From IMG/VR virus record IMGVR_UViG_3300011115_000874, positions 62,001-126,000 of that record: a stretch of DNA of 64,000 nucleotides; one strand, written 5' to 3'. Below, piece by piece: positions 1 through 6,844 of the stretch (position 1 is the stretch's first letter; the number at the start of each line of letters is the position of its first letter). The notes beneath the pieces are model-generated. The model saw only the letters and a program-made list of their open reading frames with translations, had not been told where the DNA came from and searched no databases. The translations under genes and the position numbers were made by a program. The stretch is from a virus.

Positions 1-545
1 TTAACAATACATTGTAAATTCAAAAACCATAACTCAGCAGCGCTTTCAGTTGTACGGTAAGTATCTTTATACATTTCAATTACCTCAGCAATACTATCAA
101 TCGCAATCACATCATAACCTTGGTCGAACACATACTCCATTGTTTCCTTAACTGTCTCAGTGTAATTCTTCAAAAATAATGTCGGTACAACCTTAAAACC
201 AGGCATACGTTTGCAATATTTGAAGTGACCAATTTCATCCATCTCACCGCTCACAAACAATACCTTTTTACCTCTCGCCGCTAACTTAGATAACATATCT
301 AATACCACCGTACTCTTACCTGAACCTGGTCCGCCACATATAATCATGTTAACCGCAGGCATTAAACCTTTATCCGTTGATAAAATCGAATCCATCAACG
401 TTCCAGTTGACATTGGGCGAAATACAGATTCGTTAAACGATAACTCAGAACCTTTAAATATTTGAACTGATTTTGGGTCGAACGCTACTGTCTCTTTAAC
501 TTTTGGCTTGCGACCTCTTTTCTTTTGCATTACTAAATTTTTCAT
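1..545 (-). CDS. RecA/RadA-like P-loop ATPase, C-terminus cut by the window
   Basis: The frame opens at ATG 545 and stays open to the window edge, so about 181 N-terminal residues are visible. They hold a Walker A motif GGPGSGKST, then VLFVSGEM and a Walker B-like strand VIAIDSIAE, the layout of the RecA/DnaB/RadA ATPase core. It lacks the N-terminal zinc finger of bacterial RadA and starts with a basic stretch (KKRGRKPK). A role in recombination or DNA unwinding is inferred. It is distinct from the helicase at 55199 and the UvsX-like protein at 58442. A second in-frame ATG lies at 530. Promoter 570-599 precedes it. Confidence 0.75.
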   Translation of the reverse strand, partial: MKNLVMQKKRGRKPKVKETVAFDPKSVQIFKGSELSFNESVFRPMSTGTLMDSILSTDKGLMPAVNMIICGGPGSGKSTVVLDMLSKLAARGKKVLFVSGEMDEIGHFKYCKRMPGFKVVPTLFLKNYTETVKETMEYVFDQGYDVIAIDSIAEVIEMYKDTYRTTESAAELWFLNLQCIV

Positions 546-569
546 GTGTGTGTTTTTTATTATGAATTA

Positions 570-599
570 AATATAACATCCCTTGTCCCGAAGGCCAAA
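570..599 (-). promoter_or_regulatory. promoter for the RadA-like ATPase gene
   Basis: TTTGGC and TATATT separated by 18 nt after TTGGC. The TATATT box ends 24 nt before ATG 545. Confidence 0.75.
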
Positions 600-610
600 C
601 AAGTTGTGTA

Positions 611-823
611 TTATTTTTTATTAAGAGAAGTTTTATAATTGTAAACAAAATCTCTCAATGTTTCACCTCGACAGATATCATACCCATTTTTTGCAGTGGT
701 ATTATTTCTAGTAGCATATTCCTCTAACGCAGCATATGTTTCTGGGTATAATATTGTCTTCCACTCACTCAACTGTGTTTGTTGGATTCGAATACCTTCT
801 CCTACGGTTAACTTCTTTGCCAT
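611..823 (-). CDS. unknown small early-type protein (70 aa)
   Basis: I do not recognise this protein. It is 70 residues, mildly basic, with no membrane segment or cysteine cluster. It has its own promoter (851-880) and an A-rich leader, like the neighbouring small genes, which suggests early expression and a host-interaction role by context only. Confidence 0.7.
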   Translation of the reverse strand: MAKKLTVGEGIRIQQTQLSEWKTILYPETYAALEEYATRNNTTAKNGYDICRGETLRDFVYNYKTSLNKK

Positions 824-850
824 TGTATTATGTGTTTTTAATTATATCTG

Positions 851-880
851 AATATAACATCACCTAACCCAAAGGCCAAA
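851..880 (-). promoter_or_regulatory. promoter for the 70-aa gene
   Basis: TTTGGC-N18-TATATT with a 27 nt gap to ATG 823. Confidence 0.75.
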
Positions 881-882
881 CA

Positions 883-904
883 GAGGGCACCATTTTGTGC
901 CCTC
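883..904 (-). terminator. hairpin terminator after the 924-1268 gene
   Basis: An 8-bp perfect stem GAGGGCAC/GTGCCCTC with a 6-nt loop lies just downstream of the stop codon at 924 and directly upstream of the next promoter. The T-run is poor, so it could also be a processing or stability hairpin. Confidence 0.6.
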
Positions 905-923
905 CTCTACCTTAAAGGTAATT

Positions 924-1268
924 TTACTTACCTAAACCCTCTAATACAGTCTCAACTACACTCTCAACATTCTCATCATCTAATACCCAATCAATACTAT
1001 CTACAACCTCATTTAATACTCTACCTCTACTAACTTTAACTTCAATTCCACCAATTACATCACTCTTTTTAGAGTATAAGGCATTTGTAAAATCAAAATT
1101 ATCCTTTTTACTTAACTCAAACTTCACACCATTTGCAACGGCATTACTAATTGTTTTAGTAAATTCAATTAACTCCTCTTTTGTGAAAGTAACAGTTTCG
1201 TTGTTAATTTCGTTTTCTAATTTAGCAACTTGTGCTTTTAATCCTAACAATTCTGCAATTTTGCTCAT
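924..1268 (-). CDS. unknown early-type protein (114 aa)
   Basis: Not recognised. The N-terminus (about residues 1-30) looks like a short coiled coil (AELLGLKAQVAKLENEI) and the C-terminal 30 residues are acidic. It is monocistronic, with its own promoter at 1308-1337 and a hairpin at 883-904. The length and flanking signals support a real gene; the function is open. Confidence 0.7.
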   Translation of the reverse strand: MSKIAELLGLKAQVAKLENEINNETVTFTKEELIEFTKTISNAVANGVKFELSKKDNFDFTNALYSKKSDVIGGIEVKVSRGRVLNEVVDSIDWVLDDENVESVVETVLEGLGK

Positions 1269-1307
1269 TTTGTTTTTGTTTTTAATTATTATTTTTTTAT
1301 TTGATTA

Positions 1308-1337
1308 AATATAACATCCATTTCCCACAAAGCCAAA
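1308..1337 (-). promoter_or_regulatory. promoter for the 114-aa gene
   Basis: TTTGGC-N18-TATATT. It has the longest leader of the early block, 39 nt to ATG 1268. Confidence 0.75.
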
Positions 1338-1338
1338 C

Positions 1339-1563
1339 CTAACTTACCCTCTCTAAAAACTCTTCTTTACTAATCTTATTCTTAATAGCCCAAGATGCGG
1401 CATCACAAAAATAACCTTTAAAGAATATAAGATGATTGTATTTAGGTCTATTTATTATTTTAGGGTTAATTTTATAACCTTTTTCTCCAGCTATTTTAGC
1501 TAATAATTTTAACTCAGCTCTATCTTTACAGATAACTCCTTCATAATCTTTAAATTCTTTCAT
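1339..1563 (-). CDS. unknown basic early-type protein (74 aa)
   Basis: Not recognised. It is lysine-rich with one aromatic patch in the middle (YNHLIFFKGYF). It is monocistronic, flanked by promoter 1588-1617 upstream and the next promoter immediately after its stop. Confidence 0.65.
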   Translation of the reverse strand: MKEFKDYEGVICKDRAELKLLAKIAGEKGYKINPKIINRPKYNHLIFFKGYFCDAASWAIKNKISKEEFLERVS

Positions 1564-1587
1564 GTTTGTGTTTTTTAATTATGACTG

Positions 1588-1617
1588 AATATAACATCTC
1601 TATTCTACAAAGCCAAA
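1588..1617 (-). promoter_or_regulatory. promoter for the 74-aa gene
   Basis: TTTGGC-N18-TATATT, 24 nt before ATG 1563. Confidence 0.75.
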
Positions 1618-1619
1618 CA

Positions 1620-1853
1620 TTACACAATAGTTCTTTTAACTGCTTTATACTCCACTAACTCATAACTTAACCAGTTTAATGGAATTTTTACTTTACCAAA
1701 ATTAATGGCCCCCATATTGGTGTTTGGGTCAAATTCCTCCATTATTTTAGATTTATTACCTACAATTTCTCCTACCTTAAACTCCATATCAAAGTGTTTA
1801 GTTATTTCTTTAACACCTTTTTTACTTAAACCTCTGTTGAAAATCTTTACCAT
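1620..1853 (-). CDS. unknown early-type protein (77 aa)
   Basis: Not recognised. A small protein of mixed charge with a probable beta-rich middle (MEFKVGEIVGNKSKIMEEF). It has its own promoter at 1879-1908 and an A-rich leader. Confidence 0.65.
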   Translation of the reverse strand: MVKIFNRGLSKKGVKEITKHFDMEFKVGEIVGNKSKIMEEFDPNTNMGAINFGKVKIPLNWLSYELVEYKAVKRTIV

Positions 1854-1878
1854 TTTTATGTGTTTTTAATTATGACTG

Positions 1879-1908
1879 AATATAACATCAATGTTCGGCG
1901 AAGCCAAA
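1879..1908 (-). promoter_or_regulatory. promoter for the 77-aa gene
   Basis: TTTGGC-N18-TATATT, 25 nt before ATG 1853. Confidence 0.75.
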
Positions 1909-1915
1909 CAAAGTG

Positions 1916-1942
1916 GTGAGGGAGTTTAAATACTCACCTCAC
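1916..1942 (-). terminator. hairpin overlapping the end of the acidic 80-aa gene
   Basis: GTGAGG and GAGT pair with ACTC and CCTCAC across an AT loop. The stop codon at 1926 lies in the hairpin and the next promoter follows at once. Confidence 0.5.
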
Positions 1943-2168
1943 ACACCACATAATCTAACTCCTCACCTTCCTCATCTTCACATGGGAACCCACTATCCTC
2001 ATTTTCCCAATCATAACTCTCATCATAAACTGGTCCAACATCAAATCCTGGAAAATCAAAATGATAAGTAAAATCAGTATGATCTGAAACTGATAATACT
2101 AATTGGGTCTCACCAAAACCCTCATTTTTTAACTCTGTTAATTGGTCGATTAATTCTTGTACTGTCAT
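1926..2168 (-). CDS. acidic small early-type protein (80 aa)
   Basis: It starts MTVQELIDQLTEL, followed by a strongly acidic C-terminal half (many D/E and aromatic residues). Such acidic phage proteins can mimic DNA or bind host basic proteins, but that is only a possibility here. It is monocistronic with its own promoter (2195-2224). Confidence 0.7.
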   Translation of the reverse strand: MTVQELIDQLTELKNEGFGETQLVLSVSDHTDFTYHFDFPGFDVGPVYDESYDWENEDSGFPCEDEEGEELDYVVCEVSI

Positions 2169-2194
2169 GTGTTATTAATTTTTAATTATACTTA

Positions 2195-2224
2195 AATATA
2201 ACATCCCTGTTCCACAAAGCCAAA
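2195..2224 (-). promoter_or_regulatory. promoter for the acidic 80-aa gene
   Basis: TTTGGC-N18-TATATT, 26 nt before ATG 2168. Confidence 0.75.
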
Positions 2225-2237
2225 CAAGAGGTGATGA

Positions 2238-2420
2238 TTATTCATCATCATCTTCAAAATCAATTTTTTCAAATCTCTCAATCTCATTTAGATCATCAAC
2301 ATATCTATCTAATTTTTGGGATAGATCTTCTAGATCAAAATTATGAGCTTTATCTATGTTTTTATTTGCTAGTTCAATAGCTTGTTTTAAGATTTTAACT
2401 AATTCTTTTTTTGCATTCAT
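2238..2420 (-). CDS. unknown helical early-type protein (60 aa)
   Basis: Not recognised. It looks wholly helical, with a basic N-terminus (NAKKELVKILKQAIE) and an acidic tail (FEDDDE). Own promoter at 2446-2475. Confidence 0.65.
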   Translation of the reverse strand: MNAKKELVKILKQAIELANKNIDKAHNFDLEDLSQKLDRYVDDLNEIERFEKIDFEDDDE

Positions 2421-2445
2421 AATATATATTTTTTAATTATACCTA

Positions 2446-2475
2446 AATATAACATCAATTGTTCGCGAGGCCAAA
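2446..2475 (-). promoter_or_regulatory. promoter for the 60-aa gene
   Basis: TTTGGC-N18-TATATT, 25 nt before ATG 2420. Confidence 0.75.
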
Positions 2476-2484
2476 CAAAGGGTG

Positions 2485-2505
2485 AAGGGGGGTTAAACCC
2501 CTCTT
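2485..2505 (-). terminator. GGGG/CCCC hairpin after the 2508-2861 gene
   Basis: GGGGTTTAACCCC (minus strand) lies directly after the stop codon at 2508 and before promoter 2446-2475. There is no strong T-run. Confidence 0.5.
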
Positions 2506-2507
2506 AC

Positions 2508-2861
2508 CTAAATCTTCTCACACATAGTCTCATCTGCCAAAAACTCTATAAATAAACTCTCACCTTCAAAATAACTACTAATACTTTTTCTAATACTAAC
2601 ATTATACCAAATATCCTTCCCCCAAATATCACTTAACTCTTTATCTTCTAAACAAACACCTTCACCTACAAACTCTTTAATTTCATTAATACTACAATCA
2701 TCATTATAATCTTCAAAATCATCATCCAACCAAAACTCATAACTCACTCTATCACCAATTTTATACTCATTATAATCACTCTCCATATTACCTAAAATCA
2801 ACCCATTAATAACATTTCCAATTCCAACATTTACATCAACCACATTTTTAAACTTTTCCAT
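2508..2861 (-). CDS. acidic unknown early-type protein (117 aa)
   Basis: Not recognised. I place the start at ATG 2861 (MEKFKNVVDV) because the promoter (2888-2917) lies inside the longer open frame that runs up to 2981. The protein has an acidic centre (LDDDFEDYNDD) and no cysteine motif or membrane segment. Confidence 0.7.
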   Translation of the reverse strand: MEKFKNVVDVNVGIGNVINGLILGNMESDYNEYKIGDRVSYEFWLDDDFEDYNDDCSINEIKEFVGEGVCLEDKELSDIWGKDIWYNVSIRKSISSYFEGESLFIEFLADETMCEKI

Positions 2862-2887
2862 ATTTTTATATTTTTTAATTATACCTA

Positions 2888-2917
2888 AATATAATAAAAA
2901 TGGTACACAAAGCCAAA
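2888..2917 (-). promoter_or_regulatory. promoter for the 117-aa gene
   Basis: TTTGGC-N18-TATATT, 26 nt before ATG 2861. Confidence 0.75.
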
Positions 2918-3039
2918 CAAAGGGTGACAAAGGTTTCTCCCCTATATATTTATAATAGAATTTCAATTGCGAAGACGACACATTGCCCTGGTGGCGAAAA
3001 TCACTGAAGCTAGTAGTTATTGATGCTCAACCAGACTAG

Positions 3040-3063
3040 AAAAAAGAGCAGGCGCCACGGCGC
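3040..3063 (-). terminator. intrinsic terminator of the 3076-3537 gene
   Basis: On the minus strand GGGCGC-CGTG-GCGCC forms a GC-only stem followed by TGCTCTTTTTTC. It lies 13 nt after the stop codon. It is the most classical rho-independent terminator in the window and unlike the phage's usual TTCG hairpins. Confidence 0.75.
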
Positions 3064-3075
3064 CCACCACTGTCT

Positions 3076-3537
3076 TTAGCTAACCGCCAAGTATCTCTCA
3101 GCCTGGCTCCAATTCTGGAACCATGGGTTACTAGCGTAGTTGTTTGGGCTCACATTCAGGTCTATCTGGCCTGGGAAGTGATAGTCAATATGCCGTAACA
3201 CCTTTTGCACTAGCGACGGCTTAACATACACCCAAAACTGACCTCCCTCGCTGTCATACTGGATCCCTTCGCCTGCCTTGAACTGGGTCTGGAGTGAGAG
3301 CTCAATGTCGTAGTGGGACAGCTCTCCTTTAGCGCACCCGCTTATGCAAATTGTCAATTTCTGGCTGTGGGGAATGGTTCTTTGAATCTCCTCTTCCTTT
3401 TCATTTTTATACATCTCGTAGGTGCTCTTTTCAAAGTCAGTTGGCTCCCTGTCCTTGTAGGTGACTTCCCATGCTCTTTTTACATCCACCATTAGCTTAG
3501 CTACTCTCAGCTTGATCTCCCTTAAATGATCTTCCAT
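3076..3537 (-). CDS. unknown protein with atypical base composition (153 aa)
   Basis: Not recognised. The N-terminal 50 residues are helical and charged (REIKLRVAKLMVDVKRAWEV); the C-terminal half is mixed, with tryptophans near the end (PWFQNWSQAERYLA). Its codons are visibly more GC-rich than all neighbours, and it has its own GC-rich terminator, which together suggest recent acquisition. Transcription starts at the normal phage promoter 3558-3587. Confidence 0.75.
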   Translation of the reverse strand: MEDHLREIKLRVAKLMVDVKRAWEVTYKDREPTDFEKSTYEMYKNEKEEEIQRTIPHSQKLTICISGCAKGELSHYDIELSLQTQFKAGEGIQYDSEGGQFWVYVKPSLVQKVLRHIDYHFPGQIDLNVSPNNYASNPWFQNWSQAERYLAVS

Positions 3538-3557
3538 GTGCTTTATTTATTTAACTA

Positions 3558-3587
3558 AATATAACATCCCTTTCCCCCTAAGCCAAA
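3558..3587 (-). promoter_or_regulatory. promoter for the GC-rich 153-aa gene
   Basis: TTTGGC-N18-TATATT, 20 nt before ATG 3537. Confidence 0.75.
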
Positions 3588-3596
3588 CCTTCTTGT

Positions 3597-3660
3597 TCCC
3601 CCTTTGGTTTCCCCTACCGGATCCTCCTACCAGTTACCCCTACTTGCTCCCCCTACGCGG
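3597..3660. repeat. C-rich degenerate tandem repeats, block 1
   Basis: About five units of 11-15 nt of the type CCCCTACTTGNT (plus strand). The stretch is intergenic, directly upstream of promoter 3558-3587. The units match those at 3908-4099. Confidence 0.75.
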
Positions 3661-3907
3661 CCACTGCCATTGCCCCGATGGGGTAGGCGTTTATTTCCAC
3701 AGTATCCCCATTTATTTGCCCCGGGGTGGGGGATATTTTGTATATATTTTTTCGATAAAAAGTTTGGCTTGTTGTGGCGGGCTGGGTTACCGTCCCCTTG
3801 CCCTCATATAACCCGTTTCCCCTACGTTTGTCACATACCACCCTTATATATACTTATATTTGGATATGTGAGTCACACTTGTTCTTCCGTTTGTCACACT
3901 TGGTCCT
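3661..3907. other. non-coding spacer between the two C-rich repeat blocks
   Basis: No convincing gene. It holds short GC hairpins (CCCC-ATC-GGGG near 3675-3687, a CCCCGGGG palindrome near 3719), an AT-rich stretch near 3733-3765, and TTTGTCACA-type motifs at 3827-3835, 3872-3880 and 3890-3898. A GTG-started 62-aa frame (3653-3841, minus) is open but has unlikely composition. Confidence 0.5.
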
Positions 3908-4099
3908 CCTACCCTATCACCCTACTTGATACCCCTACTTGTTTCCCCTCTTGATCACCCTACCTTTTTTCCCTTACTCGTTTCCCCTACCCTATCACAC
4001 TCCTGTCTCAAACGAATATTCCTCATCCGTCGTTTTGTTTTCCCTACCTGATTCCCCTACCTGATCTTCCTTATCTGATATTCCTACTTGATCTCCCTT
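3908..4099. repeat. C-rich degenerate tandem repeats, block 2
   Basis: At least a dozen consecutive 12-14 nt units such as CCCTACTTGATA and CCCCTACTTGTTT. The array runs from non-coding DNA across the stop codon at 3995 into the end of the next gene, where it encodes the DQVG repeats. On the transcribed strand it reads as repeated AAGTAGGGG. Confidence 0.8.
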
Positions 4100-4300
4100 A
4101 TAATGTAGGTTATAATATTTTTCTCCATTCTCTATAAACCAGTTTTGTTTTTTATTTATAACATCTCTGTTATATGCTCCTACTATTATGTCACGTTCTT
4201 CTTTTAGTAATGTTTCTATGTTTTGAGACATCCAATAGTGAAATTCGCTTTCACTCATTTTGTAATAGTTCTCTTTAAGTTGTTGTATCGGTGTTTTCAT
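3995..4300 (-). CDS. small phage protein with repeat-encoded tail (101 aa)
   Basis: The first 65 residues resemble small phage proteins with MKTPIQQLKE and an LKEERDIIVGAY helix; this is my recollection of a widespread unknown family. The C-terminal 35 residues (GDQVGISDKEDQVGES) are encoded by the 12-13 nt repeat array, so the true tail may vary between strains. It overlaps the next gene by 4 nt (ATGA), which implies translational coupling. Confidence 0.7.
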   Translation of the reverse strand: MKTPIQQLKENYYKMSESEFHYWMSQNIETLLKEERDIIVGAYNRDVINKKQNWFIENGEKYYNLHYKGDQVGISDKEDQVGESGRENKTTDEEYSFETGV

Positions 4301-4563
4301 AATTTTTTTATATCATCTTCCCATTTCCATCCTAAACATACTTTCATCATTGTTCTATGAAACCAATTAGGTTTCTTTTCAAATGCGATGCATAATGCTT
4401 TATTTCCTAGATAATAATAACCCACATATTTAGGGCCTATATATTGAGTAAATGTAGCGGTGGATGTATTGTTTTCAACAACCCAATCAGCATACTCACT
4501 CACTTCAGTTTTTATTTCCTCAGGTGTCTCGTTCATTAAACGTTCTACTGTTTTAGTTTTCAT
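4297..4563 (-). CDS. unknown protein (88 aa)
   Basis: Not recognised. It is rich in aromatic residues (YIGPKYVGYYYLG) and basic at the C-terminus. It sits in a chain of overlapping genes (4-nt overlap downstream, 11-nt overlap upstream), so it is probably translated from one mRNA with them. Confidence 0.65.
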   Translation of the reverse strand: MKTKTVERLMNETPEEIKTEVSEYADWVVENNTSTATFTQYIGPKYVGYYYLGNKALCIAFEKKPNWFHRTMMKVCLGWKWEDDIKKL

Positions 4564-4720
4564 CTTCTAAGTTTATATTTATTAATTCAATGAGTGCTTC
4601 TTTTTGTCGCATCTTCTCTAATATCTCTAATCCATGTCTAGATACTATAAAGTGAGCATCATTCATAAAGAAACTATCCCATACTATTTTTAATGCAAAT
4701 GCGTTCCAAAATTCCTTCAT
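4553..4720 (-). CDS. unknown micro-protein (55 aa)
   Basis: A complete short frame, ATG 4720 to TAA 4553, starting MKEFWNAFALKIVWDSFF. It overlaps the upstream gene's stop by ATGA and the downstream start by 11 nt, filling the gap exactly. Not recognised. Confidence 0.65.
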   Translation of the reverse strand: MKEFWNAFALKIVWDSFFMNDAHFIVSRHGLEILEKMRQKEALIELININLEDEN

Positions 4721-5019
4721 ATTTCCTTTTCGTATTTAGTATGTGGATAAAAATCTACACAATAAACTTTTACTCGCTCCAACTCTAATCCACCATTGAA
4801 ATCATCTACTTCATAGACATGATGTCCTTCAAGTTCATCTGGGTATTTACTATTAAATGGTACCCATTCAACATATGTAACTTTACTATCTGTTCCTATT
4901 CCATAGTATTCATCTATACCTGCTTTGAGATCCTCTTCTGTATGAGCAGTTGCTATTGGCTTTCCCCATTGAGATAATGCCACATATGTTACTTTAATGT
5001 ATGTTCTTGTTTGTGTCAT
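4717..5019 (-). CDS. unknown protein (100 aa)
   Basis: Not recognised. It looks beta-rich (TYIKVTYVALSQWGKP, ERVKVYCVDFYP) without cysteine clusters. It overlaps the end of the phosphoesterase gene by 4 nt (ATGA) and is thus probably co-translated with it. Confidence 0.65.
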   Translation of the reverse strand: MTQTRTYIKVTYVALSQWGKPIATAHTEEDLKAGIDEYYGIGTDSKVTYVEWVPFNSKYPDELEGHHVYEVDDFNGGLELERVKVYCVDFYPHTKYEKEI

Positions 5020-5669
5020 ATTAATCGTTTTTCGTGATGATCTTTTGGTAATGTTAGTTTAGCAATTGGTCTAGATACCATTTTAATTAATATATCATCC
5101 ATTTCAATTGGCTCCAAATCATTTCCATCAACTCCTACATCCATTGCTTTACCAGCCGCCATTCTTAAATGTTTAGGTAGGTGAACGTGTCCATGTAAAT
5201 GTATTGCTCCATCATTCATTCCATTCCAACTTGCAATTGGATAGTGCATACAAATAAAATGTGCTCGGTCTTTTTTCTTACCTGCAATCCACCAACTAAC
5301 ATCTAAATCTAAGTAGTGGTTTACTGAACTGAATATTAACTGTATGTCGTCTCTATTTTTTTCAATGTGCCCATCATGGTTACCAAGTACTAAATGTACA
5401 TTTTGACATACAATTCTATCTCTAAATTCCTTAATACTCTCAAATCCACCAAATGACCAATCACCTAAGTGAATTAAGATATCATCTTGTTGAACATACT
5501 TGTTGATGTTAGATACTAATGTTTCATTCATTTTTTGTAATGAACTAAAATCACGAGTAACCGAGTCAGCATCTGTCCAACGTGTAGTTGCTCTACATAT
5601 GTTAGTGTGGTTGTAGTGGGTATCACTTGTGAACCATAATCGTTGATGTTGTTTTAATTCTATTTTCAT
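5016..5669 (-). CDS. calcineurin-like metallophosphoesterase
   Basis: A dinuclear-metal phosphoesterase, about 217 aa. Motifs in order: SDTHYNH, LGDWSFGG, LGNHDGH, MHYPIAS and HGHVHLP, covering the metal ligands of the family. I start it at ATG 5669 (MKIELKQ); six more codons upstream would only translate the promoter. It lies just downstream of the RNA ligase and polynucleotide kinase genes. In bacterial Pnkp this phosphatase type is joined to a kinase and a ligase domain, so an RNA end-healing role is a reasonable inference. A general nucleotide phosphatase is the alternative. Confidence 0.9.
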   Translation of the reverse strand: MKIELKQHQRLWFTSDTHYNHTNICRATTRWTDADSVTRDFSSLQKMNETLVSNINKYVQQDDILIHLGDWSFGGFESIKEFRDRIVCQNVHLVLGNHDGHIEKNRDDIQLIFSSVNHYLDLDVSWWIAGKKKDRAHFICMHYPIASWNGMNDGAIHLHGHVHLPKHLRMAAGKAMDVGVDGNDLEPIEMDDILIKMVSRPIAKLTLPKDHHEKRLI

Positions 5670-5677
5670 AATACCTA

Positions 5678-5707
5678 AATATAACAAGAAAAGGCCCGAA
5701 GGCCAAA
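5678..5707 (-). promoter_or_regulatory. promoter fused to a TTCG hairpin, for the phosphoesterase
   Basis: TTTGGC-N18-TATATT. The perfect hairpin GGCC-TTCG-GGCC (5693-5704) includes the GGC of the -33 box and can terminate the RNA ligase mRNA. The TATATT box is only 8 nt from ATG 5669. Confidence 0.8.
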
Positions 5708-5709
5708 CC

Positions 5710-6843
5710 TTAGTGTGAATCTCCTACATCATGTTTCTCACTATAGATCAAATAATCAGGATTAATTACTTTAGCTACTTTTTCTCTTTGTCCACTCACA
5801 TGTTTAATTACAATACCTTCGTGTGGCACTTTAGTACCTTCAATAAAATTATTGAATGTGAATTTATCCTGCATTTCCTGAGACCATGATGCTACAAGTA
5901 ACTCAGGTACGTGTGGTAATGATAATCCAGCATTTATAATATGTCTTGTTCTAATTGTATTCTGGTACTCGCCATTGATCGTAATATCAAACCCAGCAAA
6001 CTCTAACTCTTTCAACCCATAATCATAATTCTTTTGGATACCAGGGCCATATACTTCACCATACAATACAATACCAGATCCTACTTCTTCAAAAATGCTT
6101 AAGTCAACTGATTTTACAAAATGCCATAATTTGTTTTTGATATCGTACTTATCAGCAATTGTTCTCCATACGTCTGTGTCGTAGAAACCTTGAGTATCAG
6201 ATCCTTTCTCTACGTTATGTGAACCATAAACATACTCGTATTCAATCCATTTATCAGCCAAACGTAAGAACTTCTTACACTTATCCCAAAACGATAATTT
6301 ATGTTTCTTAACAATACCATAACGAGCATTTGTACCATGCATCTTACGGGTGATCTGTACGTTATCTTTTTCACTAAACATCCCAGTTACATTCTTGATG
6401 TTAGGGAATTTATGGTACACTGTGAAGTTAGGATTGTCTTTATATTTAATCTTACGACCTCCAGCTAATTGTACTTGACGTACTGGTGGTTCATATTTGA
6501 AGATACCTAACAATTCCATTACATCTGTTCCCTCGACACGTTTAACACCTTGAACATACGTTAAAGGTATAATCAAGCACTCAGAATATACTCCTCTCAA
6601 CTTAACAGTACGTACACGTTGACCCTTACGTAAGTAATTGGTTACGTTCATTGCGTCTGAAAGTTCTTGAGGTATGACCGCGTCTGTAGTTGCTACAACT
6701 ACTAAGTCATCTACCTTGTACTCTCCCTTCTTGATAATACAATTCCATCCACCGATAACACCTTGTTCGATATTATCAGCTCCAGGTATTTCTTTAATTT
6801 CATTTACACGTGCTACATAGCACACTGAGTTATTATTTTCCAT
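5710..6843 (-). CDS. RNA ligase, Rnl5 / DRB0094 type
   Basis: An ATP-dependent RNA ligase of 377 aa. An N-terminal OB-like domain (about 1-120) precedes the nucleotidyltransferase domain: motif I KMHGTN with the adenylated lysine (about 165), VLYGEVYG (motif IIIa) and EGIVIKH (motif IV); KVINPDYL near the end resembles motif V. The N-terminal domain and order match the Deinococcus DRB0094 family, which seals nicks with a 3'-OH RNA end. It follows the kinase gene by 1 nt. Probable job: repair of cleaved tRNA or mRNA. Confidence 0.9.
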   Translation of the reverse strand: MENNNSVCYVARVNEIKEIPGADNIEQGVIGGWNCIIKKGEYKVDDLVVVATTDAVIPQELSDAMNVTNYLRKGQRVRTVKLRGVYSECLIIPLTYVQGVKRVEGTDVMELLGIFKYEPPVRQVQLAGGRKIKYKDNPNFTVYHKFPNIKNVTGMFSEKDNVQITRKMHGTNARYGIVKKHKLSFWDKCKKFLRLADKWIEYEYVYGSHNVEKGSDTQGFYDTDVWRTIADKYDIKNKLWHFVKSVDLSIFEEVGSGIVLYGEVYGPGIQKNYDYGLKELEFAGFDITINGEYQNTIRTRHIINAGLSLPHVPELLVASWSQEMQDKFTFNNFIEGTKVPHEGIVIKHVSGQREKVAKVINPDYLIYSEKHDVGDSH

Positions 6844-6844
6844 A

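Noticed and set aside
2862-2981. 40-codon N-terminal extension with a membrane-like segment on the 2508-2861 gene
   Set aside because: The promoter at 2888-2917 lies inside it, so it is not transcribed as a leader of this gene.
3719-3740. Strong G-quadruplex in the C-rich region
   Set aside because: G-runs exist on one strand, but most loops are longer than 7 nt, so a stable quadruplex is not supported by sequence alone.
3653-3841. 62-codon minus frame with GTG start in the repeat spacer
   Set aside because: No recognisable composition or start context; probably open by chance in GC-richer DNA.
3536-3954. Plus-strand open frames of 91 and 116 codons through the C-rich region
   Set aside because: Proline- and leucine-rich products from a biased, repetitive stretch, no promoter on that strand, and every other gene is on the minus strand.
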